From contig CAZLZO010000005.1 of NCBI GenBank assembly GCA_964564025.1, positions 7,037-71,036 of the forward strand: a stretch of 64,000 nt of DNA. Direction: 5' to 3'. The notes under the pieces are model-generated. The model saw only the letters and a program-made list of their open reading frames with translations. It made no database searches and was not told the DNA's origin. Position 1 is the stretch's first letter; each line of letters opens with the position of its first letter. This DNA is from DRYM01 sp964564025 (GTDB lineage: Archaea > Thermoproteota > Thermoprotei_A > EX4484-217-1). This document shows, piece by piece, positions 1 through 8,488 of the stretch. The translations under genes and the position numbers were made by a program.

Positions 1-474
1 AACCGTACCCTTAGCATCCGGAGGAATCATAACTTTGTGTTCTATTATTGGTGTTTCCGGAACTATTCCGATTATTTCTCCCCCATAAACCTTAGTTCCG
101 GGTTTTATTGTCGGTTTAAAGTGCCACTTTTTATCTCTAGGTAGTGCGTGAGCTCTAACTCCTCGTTTAACAAAGGGTCCTACTAGGGTTTCTAAAACAC
201 TTAGAGGCCTCTGCAGTCCATCATAAACTACACCAACAATTCCCGGGCCTAGTTCAGCTACTAACGGCTTTCCTGTACCTACAACTTTCTCTCCTACGGT
301 TAAACCTGATGTATCCTCATATACCTGTATTATTGCCTTATCTCCTTCAAGACCTATTATCTCCCCTATAAGGGCTTCTTCACCTACTTCAACTACTTCA
401 TAAACTAACGAGCCCTTCATACCCTCAGCTATTACTAGGGGTCCTGAGATTCTCCAAATCTTACCTACAACCAT
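1..474 (-). CDS. atpA: A-type ATP synthase catalytic subunit A (partial, N-terminal 158 residues)
   Basis: Catalytic nucleotide-binding subunit of the A1 head of the archaeal ATP synthase. Only the first 158 codons are inside the window; the Walker A loop and the rest lie beyond the left edge. The ATG at 474 is preceded by GGTGAT. Residues 1-70 read as the N-terminal beta-barrel (GKIWRISGPLVIAEGM), and PGIVGVVYDGLQRPL at 77-91 leads into the subunit A bulge domain. The reading frame is open to base 1. It is the last visible gene of an H-I-K-E-C-F-A operon and starts 10 nt after atpF. The call rests on strong N-terminal similarity to the family and on operon position. Confidence 0.95.
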   Translation of the reverse strand, partial: MVVGKIWRISGPLVIAEGMKGSLVYEVVEVGEEALIGEIIGLEGDKAIIQVYEDTSGLTVGEKVVGTGKPLVAELGPGIVGVVYDGLQRPLSVLETLVGPFVKRGVRAHALPRDKKWHFKPTIKPGTKVYGGEIIGIVPETPIIEHKVMIPPDAKGTV

Positions 475-484
475 TTCTATCACC

Positions 485-850
485 TTAAAACTCAACAGCG
501 AAACCAATTATTCTTTTAACATATTGCTTATAATATTCCTTAACATCTGGATGTATGGGTCCCTTAATTCCGGGCATCGAAACTATTATAGGGGAAATCT
601 TTCCCCTATGGGCAAGGATGAGGTCTTCAACATATTTTTCAAAGCTATCTTGAAGAATAATAACACCTATCTTAGGATCTCCTAGTAATTCAGAAACATG
701 TTTTCTAACCATCTTTCTTACTCTATCTTCCGAACCTGAAACTTCAAATACTTTTGATAAACCGGCTAACCTAAAACCTAACACTAAGTTTTCATCTCCT
801 ACTACTGCTATTTCATACTCTCTTATTTTACCTCTAGTGCTCACTTTCAC
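485..850 (-). CDS. atpF: A-type ATP synthase subunit F
   Basis: Small central-stalk subunit that contacts subunit D and regulates the head. The 121 residues are slightly longer than the usual 100-110. The N-terminal part (IAVVGDENLVLGFRLAGL, residues about 14-31) is the typical Rossmann-like start of subunit F, and VGVIILQDSF-like residues near 62-72 (IGVIILQDSFEKY) fit the middle strand. The gene overlaps atpC by 4 nt, as expected for translational coupling, and lies directly before atpA. Identification is from sequence and position together. Confidence 0.88.
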   Translation of the reverse strand: MKVSTRGKIREYEIAVVGDENLVLGFRLAGLSKVFEVSGSEDRVRKMVRKHVSELLGDPKIGVIILQDSFEKYVEDLILAHRGKISPIIVSMPGIKGPIHPDVKEYYKQYVKRIIGFAVEF

Positions 851-2004
851 GCACTCCCCGGTTTAAAATAGGGTAAGTATTTTTCGTAAGGTATTTTTTG
901 GAAGAATATTCTAAAGAGTAAGAGTGTAAGTCTAAGTTCCTTTTCTTTAATAAGGAAGTAATGTAATAAAACAGCTGGTGTATGCATAGCTGTAGAAATG
1001 TTTTCCTTTATTTTACTAAGTGAATAATCTAAAATTGTTTTTTCAACAAGCAACGGGTCTTTAGTTGTTTTGTAAATATCTACTATTCTCCTCCCAATTT
1101 CCGAATACGGTGTATATTCAAGTTTTTCAGAAAGTTTCTCTAATGTTCTAGCATCTAAGAAGCTTTTAACATTATCTTTAGTTAAAACGTAGTAAACTTC
1201 AGGTATAATTTCCAAAATGCCCTGTGGTTTGCCGGAAGCAACAGCTCTCACTGCTGCATTTACGATGTTGAGGTCTATTAAAGAACCTATTGCTGGTAGA
1301 AGTTGCTCCCTACCTCTAAGTTTTAATGCTATTTTTAAGAGTTTCGAGAAATATTCTTCATCCAACTTTTTCTCTAAAATCATTCTTGCTTTAAATGATT
1401 CATGTTCAGAAGTTATTTTCGCCTGCATTTCTTCTATGATTACTGAGTAATCATAGAGCCCAGCTTGTCTCACAACATTTACAACATCGTCTATTGATGT
1501 TGCTTCTTCAAGCTTACTTAACATGTTGCTTTCGAAAATTTTACCTAGCGGAACAAAGTTTACTTTATGGAGGGATTTTGATGCAAGTCTTCTAATAACC
1601 TGTTTAATATTGAATAAGTCGAATTTTTCAATGAAAACATCATATAGTTTTAAACTGTCTTTTGGGAGATAGGTTTTTATGAACATGTAATCTTTAGACA
1701 AATACTCATATACCATATTTTCAACATCATCATATGTTTTTATTAATGCTGCTCTTTCGGAAATATATGCTCCAAGCTCTGTTGCGCCTATTGCTTCAAG
1801 TGCTTCATCTAAGCTCTTCTTTCTAAGTGCTTCGATAATATGCTCTTCAGTTATGCGTTTAGCTTCTTTACCCTTAAGGAGGGATGCTAAGAAACCGTAG
1901 GCACAGTATCTCCTAGTACTTAAGCTTGTGAAGTAAGCTAATATGAATAGGAAAGCTATGGGAGCTAGAAAAACAGTTAAATAAGTTATTATCTCTTCAT
2001 TCAT
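847..2004 (-). CDS. atpC: A-type ATP synthase subunit C
   Basis: Central-stalk socket subunit linking the rotor ring to the stalk. I take the ATG at 2004 (protein MNEEIITYLT...) because GGTGA lies about 8 nt upstream, just after the atpE stop; a longer frame from 2067 would overlap atpE by 59 nt. An N-terminal hydrophobic helix (about residues 6-24) precedes RYCAYGFLASLLKGKEAKRI, which matches the start of the soluble subunit C fold; archaeal C subunits often carry such a leading helix. Length is about 385 residues. The rest is helical, in line with the AC39/subunit C family. Confidence 0.88.
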   Translation of the reverse strand: MNEEIITYLTVFLAPIAFLFILAYFTSLSTRRYCAYGFLASLLKGKEAKRITEEHIIEALRKKSLDEALEAIGATELGAYISERAALIKTYDDVENMVYEYLSKDYMFIKTYLPKDSLKLYDVFIEKFDLFNIKQVIRRLASKSLHKVNFVPLGKIFESNMLSKLEEATSIDDVVNVVRQAGLYDYSVIIEEMQAKITSEHESFKARMILEKKLDEEYFSKLLKIALKLRGREQLLPAIGSLIDLNIVNAAVRAVASGKPQGILEIIPEVYYVLTKDNVKSFLDARTLEKLSEKLEYTPYSEIGRRIVDIYKTTKDPLLVEKTILDYSLSKIKENISTAMHTPAVLLHYFLIKEKELRLTLLLFRIFFQKIPYEKYLPYFKPGSA

Positions 2005-2008
2005 TGAC

Positions 2009-2608
2009 CTATTCACCGAAGAGTTCTCTTGAAATTTCCGGTAAAAGCCTTGAAAGAGCCATTTCAAGCCTTGTTTCGTAGCTATTATCTATTCTGAATT
2101 TTCCGTCGATAGTTTCTACTATTACTCCGCCACTGATATTAGCTTCCCTAATGTCTTTTACCTTGCTTGTGAGTTTTAACTCCCTAAGTACTTCTCTAAT
2201 TTCCTTCAAGTCTCCCTTATTTGCGTAAATGATAATATCTGTTGGTGGAAGAGTTTTCACTGCTTCATGAATAAGCTTTTTAAGCGATTCTCTATAGTTA
2301 AAACCCTTTCTCTTAATCTCTTCTCTAACACGTTCGATTATTACATCAATTATTTTTCTCTTAACTTCTGACTGATCTTTTCTCGCTTTGAGCATTGCTT
2401 TAACTATTATTGCTCTTGCTTTCCTCTTGGCTTCACTAATTATTCTTGCCTCCTCTCTTTCCTGCTCTTGTTTTCTCCTGAGCTTTGCTTTATTAATTAT
2501 TTCTTCTGCTTCCTTACGTGCTTTCTCAAGTATCTCTTCTGCTACAGCCCGTGCTCTGTCGAGTATTGCCTTGCTTACTCTCTCAAATGTCGTTTCTTCA
2601 GCGCTCAA
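2009..2608 (-). CDS. atpE: A-type ATP synthase subunit E (peripheral stalk)
   Basis: Peripheral stalk subunit that pairs with H. The 199 residues begin with a long charged coiled coil (about residues 10-110, rich in E/K/A) and end in a globular domain, the normal layout of subunit E. The start is a TTG at 2608 with GGGAGATGA just upstream. The C-terminal part contains SGGVIVETIDGKFRIDNSYE, typical of the head-binding domain, followed by a conserved-looking RLEMALSRLLPEI tail. It sits between atpK and atpC in the standard order. Confidence 0.92.
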   Translation of the reverse strand: MSAEETTFERVSKAILDRARAVAEEILEKARKEAEEIINKAKLRRKQEQEREEARIISEAKRKARAIIVKAMLKARKDQSEVKRKIIDVIIERVREEIKRKGFNYRESLKKLIHEAVKTLPPTDIIIYANKGDLKEIREVLRELKLTSKVKDIREANISGGVIVETIDGKFRIDNSYETRLEMALSRLLPEISRELFGE

Positions 2609-2639
2609 CCTTCATCTCCCTTCTAAAGATTTTATGGTT

Positions 2640-3122
2640 TTATATTACGAGGATTAGAGTTAGTATTGCGAAGACCATTCCGAGGATTCCGAAGAGCTCT
2701 GCATAAACTGCTAAGATAATTGATGGTCCTATGTTTTGGCCCTTAGTTTTAGGTAGAAACGCTATACCTGAAGAACATATTACTCCTTGATATGCTGCTG
2801 AAAATCCTTCGGCAAAGGCTACTACGAGCCCTACTCCGAGAACCATTAGTCCCTTCTGTAGTGCTTCATCAGCTGGTAGTGCTTGTATTCCGGGCAGTAT
2901 CTGCGTTATTATGTACAATAATATTATTAGTCCATAGAATGTTTGCGTCATAGGCAGTGATGCAAGTAGTAGTACGTTTCTAAACTGCTTAGGGTCTTCG
3001 GAAATAGCTGCTGCACCTGCCGATCCAGCAACGCCTATCCCTATAGATGATCCGACTAGCCCTCCTGCCAGAGCTAATGTCCCACCTATTATTGCGAGTG
3101 CTGGTGCAATACCTATTTCCAT
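2640..3122 (-). CDS. atpK: A-type ATP synthase K (proteolipid) subunit with Na+-site residues
   Basis: Membrane rotor-ring subunit. The 160 residues form two fused hairpins (four membrane helices). The first hairpin has LPMTQTFYG at 56-64 with Gln60 where a carboxylate would otherwise be, and the second has AVYAELFGILG with Glu142. There is therefore one ion-binding carboxylate per four helices, as in the Enterococcus NtpK protein. The residues L56, T59, Q60, Y63, Q112 and E142 correspond to the Na+ ligand set known from NtpK (L61, T64, Q65, Y68, Q110, E139). I infer a Na+-binding ring; the ligand match is by eye and not from an alignment program. The ATG is preceded by AAGGGG. Confidence 0.93.
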   Translation of the reverse strand: MEIGIAPALAIIGGTLALAGGLVGSSIGIGVAGSAGAAAISEDPKQFRNVLLLASLPMTQTFYGLIILLYIITQILPGIQALPADEALQKGLMVLGVGLVVAFAEGFSAAYQGVICSSGIAFLPKTKGQNIGPSIILAVYAELFGILGMVFAILTLILVI

Positions 3123-3207
3123 GCTTATTTACCCCTTTTTCCTTTTTCCATTGCATAGGTTTTTAATTTTTACATTATAGACTTATAGATTAAGTGACCA
3201 TGACATA

Positions 3208-5214
3208 TTAGGGTGGTTTAACAGTAATTCTTCTCCTAAGTATTAGTCTTAATGGGTTGTACTCTACTCCTCCTCCTTCATAGAATTTTGGAAGGAACTC
3301 TACGAAACATAGTCTTAAGGAATGAATGAAAGGTCCTATGATGCTTAATGCTAGGTTTAGTAGGTGTCCGAGGAAGAAAACTATACCTCCGAAAATTACT
3401 CCTAAAACTAAACCCGCTATTCCTGGTAGTATTCCCTGGAAGCCTAGGATTATCATTCTAGCCATTAAATTGAAGCTAGACGCTAAGTATATTGTTGCGA
3501 AAGCTACACCAGCAATTCTAGTATAAGACATTATATCTCCTAGAAGCCCTGTAATGTCAAATATCCACATGAGTGTTCCGAAAAACCTCATCGACATTAT
3601 TTGCGAATATGCTAAAAACGCTATGCCAACAATTACTCCGTAAATTAATGTATCATATACGCTATCTGGAAGAGGAAAGACTTTGAAATTAGCCATTTTG
3701 AAGAGTATATATGGTATTCCGAAGATTTCTGATACAAATAAACCTACCTTACTAGCTATAGTTACTTTATCTTTCTCTAACAACGCCTTTACGAAGCCTA
3801 GGAAATGCGCTATGTTAACGTGAACTAGGCCTATACCCATTGCTAAAAGTATTAAAGCTAATGGGTCAGAAAATTCAGGAACAAGAGGAGGTATGTTTAT
3901 TCCGAGAAGTTTAAGGGTGTCTCCAAGGTAAGAGCCATAAAGAAAACCTGCAACTATTGAAGCAAAACCTGAAACATAAAGCATCCTCTTAAACATAAGG
4001 TAGTTTTCCGATTCAGGGTTTTCAACAAGTCTATCTAGAACATACTTAATAATTAGGATCATAAGTATACCGTAAATTACGTCTCCAAGCATAAGACCAA
4101 AAAATGTTGCAAAAGAATAGGCTACAAGAGGTGTAGGATCCCATTCCTTATATTTAGGTATGCCATAGAACTTAACCAAGGGTTCGAAGTATCTGAGAAT
4201 ATTTAAGTTTCTCATTTTCGTAGGTGGTTCTTCTTCAGGCTTAGCTTTTTCGAAGTTAACGTAAAAGAACTTAACATTATTATGCAGCTCATAAAGGAGT
4301 TTTTGCTTAAAACTTTCAGGAACCCATCCTTCAATTAATGTTACGTATTTTGCTCCAGCTGCTTTCTCTAACACATTAAGCTTTAACATTTCATTTTCTA
4401 AAAGTGTTCTAAGTATGAGTACTTGCTTCAAATTTTCCTCTATTAGTCTTTGGAATTCTTGATTTAGTTTTTCAAGATTTTTCTCGAATTCAACGCCTCT
4501 TTTTTCAAGTTCGCTGATGAACTCATTTATGGGAATGTTTATCTTTTCAAATCTTAGAATAGTTAGGCCAAAATCCTTAACTATTCTAGTTAAAGCTTCA
4601 ATTTTCCTTGAAAGACCTACAACAACATAAATTACTTCGGGGGGTTCAGTTATTTCCGCCTTAACTAATACATCAGCTACTTCCCTTACTTTTTCTTCAA
4701 AATCCTTTGCTCGCTCCTTAGATACAACTATTGTTTTGGAAAAAATCACTTTGCCATCAAAATCAAGGTCTATGATGTTAAGTTCAGGCCTTATTTTAAC
4801 TAGTGCTTTAAGATACTTAATTCTAGACTTCATGTCGGAAAGTGTTTGCTGAGTTTCCGAAATTTTCTTTGCCATAAATTGCATTTTAGCGTAGATTTCA
4901 CGAACTGGTTTTTCATATTTTTTGAGAAGTTCAGAAATAGTGTATGGTTCAATTTTTTCCTCTATTTCAACTACGTATTCCTTACTAATGCCCATTAAGA
5001 GTTTATCTATTATTCTTAGTAGATTCTCTATTTCTCCCCTTCTTTTCTCAATAATTTCTCTGTCGAGAGGCTTAAGCTCCTTAGTTTCTTTAACGTGAAT
5101 TGCTTGTGATGCGTGAAGAGCCATTAAGACACTGCTAACTTCGTCCTTAACGGTTATTATCCTAGTTTTTAACATAGGTTCCGGGGCGCTAAGGATGAAG
5201 GGGGGTACTGGCAT
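3208..5214 (-). CDS. atpI: A-type ATP synthase subunit I (membrane stator)
   Basis: Stator subunit carrying the ion half-channels (a-subunit equivalent). The 668 residues fall into a soluble N-terminal half (about 1-350) with two coiled-coil arms and a hydrophobic C-terminal half with about seven or eight membrane helices. GDIMSYTRIAGVAFATIYLA near residue 565 carries the essential arginine of the family. The ATG at 5214 lies 1 nt after the atpH stop; an internal Met at residue 14 (MLKTRIITVKDEV) would fit the usual family start equally well. An 85-nt gap separates it from atpK. Confidence 0.93.
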   Translation of the reverse strand: MPVPPFILSAPEPMLKTRIITVKDEVSSVLMALHASQAIHVKETKELKPLDREIIEKRRGEIENLLRIIDKLLMGISKEYVVEIEEKIEPYTISELLKKYEKPVREIYAKMQFMAKKISETQQTLSDMKSRIKYLKALVKIRPELNIIDLDFDGKVIFSKTIVVSKERAKDFEEKVREVADVLVKAEITEPPEVIYVVVGLSRKIEALTRIVKDFGLTILRFEKINIPINEFISELEKRGVEFEKNLEKLNQEFQRLIEENLKQVLILRTLLENEMLKLNVLEKAAGAKYVTLIEGWVPESFKQKLLYELHNNVKFFYVNFEKAKPEEEPPTKMRNLNILRYFEPLVKFYGIPKYKEWDPTPLVAYSFATFFGLMLGDVIYGILMILIIKYVLDRLVENPESENYLMFKRMLYVSGFASIVAGFLYGSYLGDTLKLLGINIPPLVPEFSDPLALILLAMGIGLVHVNIAHFLGFVKALLEKDKVTIASKVGLFVSEIFGIPYILFKMANFKVFPLPDSVYDTLIYGVIVGIAFLAYSQIMSMRFFGTLMWIFDITGLLGDIMSYTRIAGVAFATIYLASSFNLMARMIILGFQGILPGIAGLVLGVIFGGIVFFLGHLLNLALSIIGPFIHSLRLCFVEFLPKFYEGGGVEYNPLRLILRRRITVKPP

Positions 5215-5215
5215 T

Positions 5216-5521
5216 TTACTGTAACCCCGTTACATACTGGAGGAGCATAAAAACTATTTTCTCCCTTTTTGACTTAGCTTTCTTTAATAATTCCTGTACT
5301 TTATTTTTACCTTCCTTTTCGATTCTCTTTACTTGCTCTTCTGCTTCTGCAAGTATTTCTTCACTCTTTTTCCTAGCCTCTGTTAGGTCAAGAGGTGCTT
5401 CCAGTATTTCTCTTGCTTTTTCCTCAGCTGTTCTCTTAAGCTCCTCCGCTTTTCTTCTTGCTTCCTCTATTAACTTTTCAGCTTCTCTTTCAATAGCCTC
5501 TATTTCTGTAAGCGTTGACAC
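5216..5521 (-). CDS. atpH: A-type ATP synthase subunit H (peripheral stalk)
   Basis: Peripheral-stalk coiled-coil partner of subunit E and first gene of the atp operon. The protein is about 101-104 residues and almost entirely charged heptad-like sequence (EAEKLIEEARRKAEELKRTA). Two starts are possible: TTG at 5530, which sits directly on the GAGGGG ribosome-binding site, and GTG at 5521, which is spaced about 10 nt from it; I prefer the GTG. The sequence alone is low complexity, so the call depends on operon position before atpI. Confidence 0.85.
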   Translation of the reverse strand: MSTLTEIEAIEREAEKLIEEARRKAEELKRTAEEKAREILEAPLDLTEARKKSEEILAEAEEQVKRIEKEGKNKVQELLKKAKSKREKIVFMLLQYVTGLQ

Positions 5522-5554
5522 CTTTAGCAAGCCCCTCTTTTTCGCCGTAAAAGC

Positions 5555-5594
5555 GGGTCGTTTAGTTAAAGGGGAAAACTCTAAATAAAAATTT
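5555..5594 (-). promoter_or_regulatory. Promoter of the atp operon
   Basis: On the minus strand an AT-rich box (AATTTTTATTTAG, 5582-5594) with a purine-rich GAGGA upstream fits an archaeal TATA/BRE pair. Transcription would begin near 5557, about 30 nt before the atpH start. The divergent feoA gene reads away to the right. Prediction is from pattern only. Confidence 0.5.
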
Positions 5595-5671
5595 CCTCAT
5601 TAAAACCAAATAGATCAGTTATACTGAGCAAACATTGTTAGACGAAGCTAAAACGGGGTGTATCGGAAATA

Positions 5672-5911
5672 GTGAGTAGGAGTTACATATTTCCTCTATC
5701 AATGGCTCCCCCAGGATCTGTAGTTAGAGTTGTTAGGGTATATGCTGGAAGAGGCCTTACTCAGAGACTAATGGAATTAGGTTTAACGAACGGTGTTGAA
5801 GTAAGGGTTTTGAAAAACGATGTAGGTCCCTTACTTTTACATGTCCGAGGTGTAACAATAGCTTTGGGAAGAGGTGTTGCGAGTAAAATACTTGTTGAAA
5901 AAATTGCGTAA
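5672..5911 (+). CDS. FeoA-domain protein
   Basis: Small SH3-like beta-barrel protein of the FeoA family. The 79 residues show the usual elements: SMAPPGSVVRVVRVYAGRGL, then RLMELGLTNGVEVRVLKND, then a final strand ending ALGRGVASKILVE. FeoA domains occur as partners of the ferrous iron transporter FeoB or fused to DtxR-type regulators; here no FeoB gene lies in the window, so its partner is unknown. The GTG start at 5672 is preceded by GGGGTG. It is divergent from atpH and convergent with trxB (24-nt gap). Confidence 0.85.
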   Translation: MSRSYIFPLSMAPPGSVVRVVRVYAGRGLTQRLMELGLTNGVEVRVLKNDVGPLLLHVRGVTIALGRGVASKILVEKIA

Positions 5912-5935
5912 TATACCTTATACCTTAAGCATTCC

Positions 5936-6913
5936 TTATTCCTTACCGAATTTTTCGAGAATATATCTATATGCTGAGTCAGCAGCTACAGCTCCTTGAG
6001 CTGCAGCTGTTATTATTTGTTTAAACATGTTACATGCTGTAGTGCAGTCTCCTGCAGCAAAAAGTCCAGGTATGTTTGTTGACTGGTCAGGTCCTACTTT
6101 TACATAGCCTTTCTCATCCACTTCAACCCCTATTTTCTTAAAGAATTCTTTAGGAGGATCACTTCCTATTTCTACGAAAACGCCATTGACACGTATTTTT
6201 TCTCCTGTTTCCTTAATTTTTATCCATTCAACAGTTTTTGTACCGCCTATTTCAGCAACATTACTCTTTAGTATAAGCTGTATTTTTGGATGAGTTGTTA
6301 ACTTTCTTACGTAAAATGGTTGTGCTTTTAATTTTTCTCTCCTATGAACTAAGTACACTTTTTTAGCGTAATCTGCAAGAAGTAATGCTGCGCTTGCAGC
6401 ACTATTTCCTCCCCCTATAACAGCGACTATTTTGTCTTTATAAAGAGGTGCATCACATGGTGCACAGTAGGAAACCCCTCTTCCCGAAAATTCCTCTTCT
6501 CCAGGAACTCCAAGCTTCTTCCTAATAACGCCTAAAGCTAAAATCACAGTTTTTGACTTGAAATTTTTACCTGAGGACGTAAGAACATTAAATAATGATT
6601 CATTCTTTTTTACATCTAAAACTTCGTCTAAAATTACAGGAACCCTATATTCGCCTAAGTGATCATAGAATTTATCTACGAGATCTGGTCCAAGAATGCT
6701 CTTAATTCCAGGATAATTCTCCACATATCCTGCTTCGCTCATTTGCCCTCCTTTATCCTTAGTTATGATAATAGTAGATAGCATATATCTTGCAGCATAA
6801 ATTCCCGCAGCAATACCTGCTGGACCGCCGCCAACAATAATTACATCGTATATTTTCTTAGTTTCAATACTTTTAGTTAATTCCATTCTTCTAAAACTTA
6901 TCTTGAAGGCCAT
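5936..6913 (-). CDS. trxB: Thioredoxin reductase (NAD(P)H-dependent flavoprotein)
   Basis: FAD-containing reductase that passes electrons from NAD(P)H to thioredoxin-like proteins in the cytoplasm. The 325 residues hold the FAD Rossmann motif GGGPAG (28-33), the redox pair CAPC (Cys150/Cys153), the second dinucleotide motif GGGNSA (168-173) followed by VHRREKLKA, and the C-terminal FAD motif GLFAAGDCT. The HRR sequence is the kind associated with NADPH use in this family. A roughly 20-residue N-terminal extension precedes the first strand; a later start is possible. GGGATGA precedes the ATG. Confidence 0.93.
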   Translation of the reverse strand: MAFKISFRRMELTKSIETKKIYDVIIVGGGPAGIAAGIYAARYMLSTIIITKDKGGQMSEAGYVENYPGIKSILGPDLVDKFYDHLGEYRVPVILDEVLDVKKNESLFNVLTSSGKNFKSKTVILALGVIRKKLGVPGEEEFSGRGVSYCAPCDAPLYKDKIVAVIGGGNSAASAALLLADYAKKVYLVHRREKLKAQPFYVRKLTTHPKIQLILKSNVAEIGGTKTVEWIKIKETGEKIRVNGVFVEIGSDPPKEFFKKIGVEVDEKGYVKVGPDQSTNIPGLFAAGDCTTACNMFKQIITAAAQGAVAADSAYRYILEKFGKE

Positions 6914-7175
6914 AAGTTCATCCCTTACTATAGGATGCTTCTCCCCGTACTAAGGATAAGTTTTTCACCGCTACGTAATTTATTGTTACTATGATAAAAC
7001 GAATTTCTACACTGTCTACTCAATCACCTTATTAGCTATTTTAAATTAATGTTTCATTATAAATTTAGAACTAAGAAAAATGATTTCTAAATGTAATTAA
7101 CCGAAATTGATAATTAGTAATAAGCGTTTTTAAGAAAACGATGTTGAAGGGAATTTCCGATATAGCGGCGATATT

Positions 7176-8381
7176 ATGGGTTTTTCAAAATATAGAAGGG
7201 AACTTAAAGATGTTTGGGAGGAGCTTGTAGCATTAACGATAACTACTCTTGGAAGTGGCATAACGGGGATGATTTTCGGCTTAGGAAACATTATTATTGC
7301 TATGAAAAGCTCTGTTCTAATGCTTGCACCAGCTAGTATGAGTATGAGAGGAAACATTTATTCTTCCTTAGGTTCGCGTTTAGGTTCACTTCTTCATTTA
7401 GGCTACATTGAACCCAAAATTAGTAGGAACCCTTTACTAATAGAGAACTTACTTGGAGTTTTAGCTTTAAAAACCTCTATGACCGTTTATATTGGGGTTA
7501 TTGCTTCTATCGCTTATTTTTTATTTTCAGGTTTCCTTGATTTTATGGATTTAACGTTAATCGCTTTTTTAACAACATTTCTTGCATTACCCATAATGTT
7601 GGCAGTCACTTTTGCCGTAACATTCATTACATACTCTAGAGGGTTAGACCCGGATAATTTTTCAGCACCAATAATAACTTTAGCTGGTGATGTAACATCT
7701 CTTCCAATACTTTTTCTTTCAACATACATTGTAGTGAAGCTGTTTCTAGGGTTTAAACTAGCTTTAATCATAGTAGGCATGGTTATTACAGCGATTTTTG
7801 CCTTGTACGTTGTTTTTTCGGGAAAAACTTATCTTAAAAAGATAGTTTATGAGGCAGCACCTGTACTCATGATTTGCGGCTTACTTGAAATGTTTGCGGG
7901 ATCAGCATTAGTTATTAATGTTGAGAAAATACTTGAGAAAGCCGGGATATTAACAATAGTGCCAGGTTTTCTTGAAAATGGTGGAGCATTGGGTGGAATC
8001 TTAGCTGCTAGACTTTCCACAAAGCTTCATCTTGGAGAAATAGAGCCTAAACCCATTCCTTCAATGAAGGTGATTAAGGAGTTTATTAAAGTCTTTGTGG
8101 TTTCACTTATAATATATCCTACATTAGGATTCTACGGCTATTTCGTGGCTTTACTTTTAAAATTACCCATACCTTCTCTCCACATAGTTTTTCTTTCGGT
8201 TCTAGTTGCTGGAATAATGCTTTTAGCAGTAACCATATTCATGGTATACTTTGTGTCTATCATAAGTTTCAAGAGAGGGCTTGACCCGGATAATATAACA
8301 ATACCCTTAATAACCAGTGGAATCGATGCTACAGGAATGTTTATTTTGCTTTACTCGTTTCTCGCCTTATCCGGGATTTAA
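7176..8381 (+). CDS. SLC41/MgtE-type divalent cation transporter
   Basis: Integral membrane protein with two homologous halves. Each half contains a GSG/GGAL-type turn, a short LGxIEPK segment (HLGYIEPKI near 70; HLGEIEPKP near 285), and the signature RGLDPDNxxxPxI...D (RGLDPDNFSAPIITLAGD near 154; RGLDPDNITIPLITSGID near 370). This duplicated arrangement without cytoplasmic N and CBS domains is that of SLC41 and archaeal MgtE-membrane-domain proteins, which carry Mg2+ or related ions. The substrate is not proved by sequence. The ATG at 7176 follows an AT-rich leader with a TATA-like CATTATAAA near 7053. Confidence 0.85.
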   Translation: MGFSKYRRELKDVWEELVALTITTLGSGITGMIFGLGNIIIAMKSSVLMLAPASMSMRGNIYSSLGSRLGSLLHLGYIEPKISRNPLLIENLLGVLALKTSMTVYIGVIASIAYFLFSGFLDFMDLTLIAFLTTFLALPIMLAVTFAVTFITYSRGLDPDNFSAPIITLAGDVTSLPILFLSTYIVVKLFLGFKLALIIVGMVITAIFALYVVFSGKTYLKKIVYEAAPVLMICGLLEMFAGSALVINVEKILEKAGILTIVPGFLENGGALGGILAARLSTKLHLGEIEPKPIPSMKVIKEFIKVFVVSLIIYPTLGFYGYFVALLLKLPIPSLHIVFLSVLVAGIMLLAVTIFMVYFVSIISFKRGLDPDNITIPLITSGIDATGMFILLYSFLALSGI

Positions 8382-8421
8382 CGGTAAAGTAGATAATGCT
8401 GTAAGAGACTAAGTTATACGT

Positions 8422-8488
8422 AGAACCGCTATGACATTCGAACCCGAGACTGATCGGTGATTGAAGGCCGGTGTCTAGGAGCGGTTTT
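8422..8488. repeat. Inverted repeat enclosing a tRNA B-box-like motif
   Basis: AACCGCT (8424-8430) and AGCGGTT (8480-8486) are perfect inverted copies spaced 49 nt apart, extendable by one A-T and one wobble pair. On the minus strand the interval holds GGGTTCGAAT, identical to a tRNA TPsiC-loop/B-box core. The TPsiC stem cannot form, however, and the length (63 nt) is too short for a tRNA. It lies between two convergent genes and contains the last codons and stop of the 112-residue gene. It could be a tRNA relic, a structured RNA or a 3'-end signal. Confidence 0.45.

Noticed and set aside
8424..8486. Functional tRNA gene on the minus strand
   Set aside because: The TPsiC stem cannot pair, no D arm is visible and the element is about ten bases too short.
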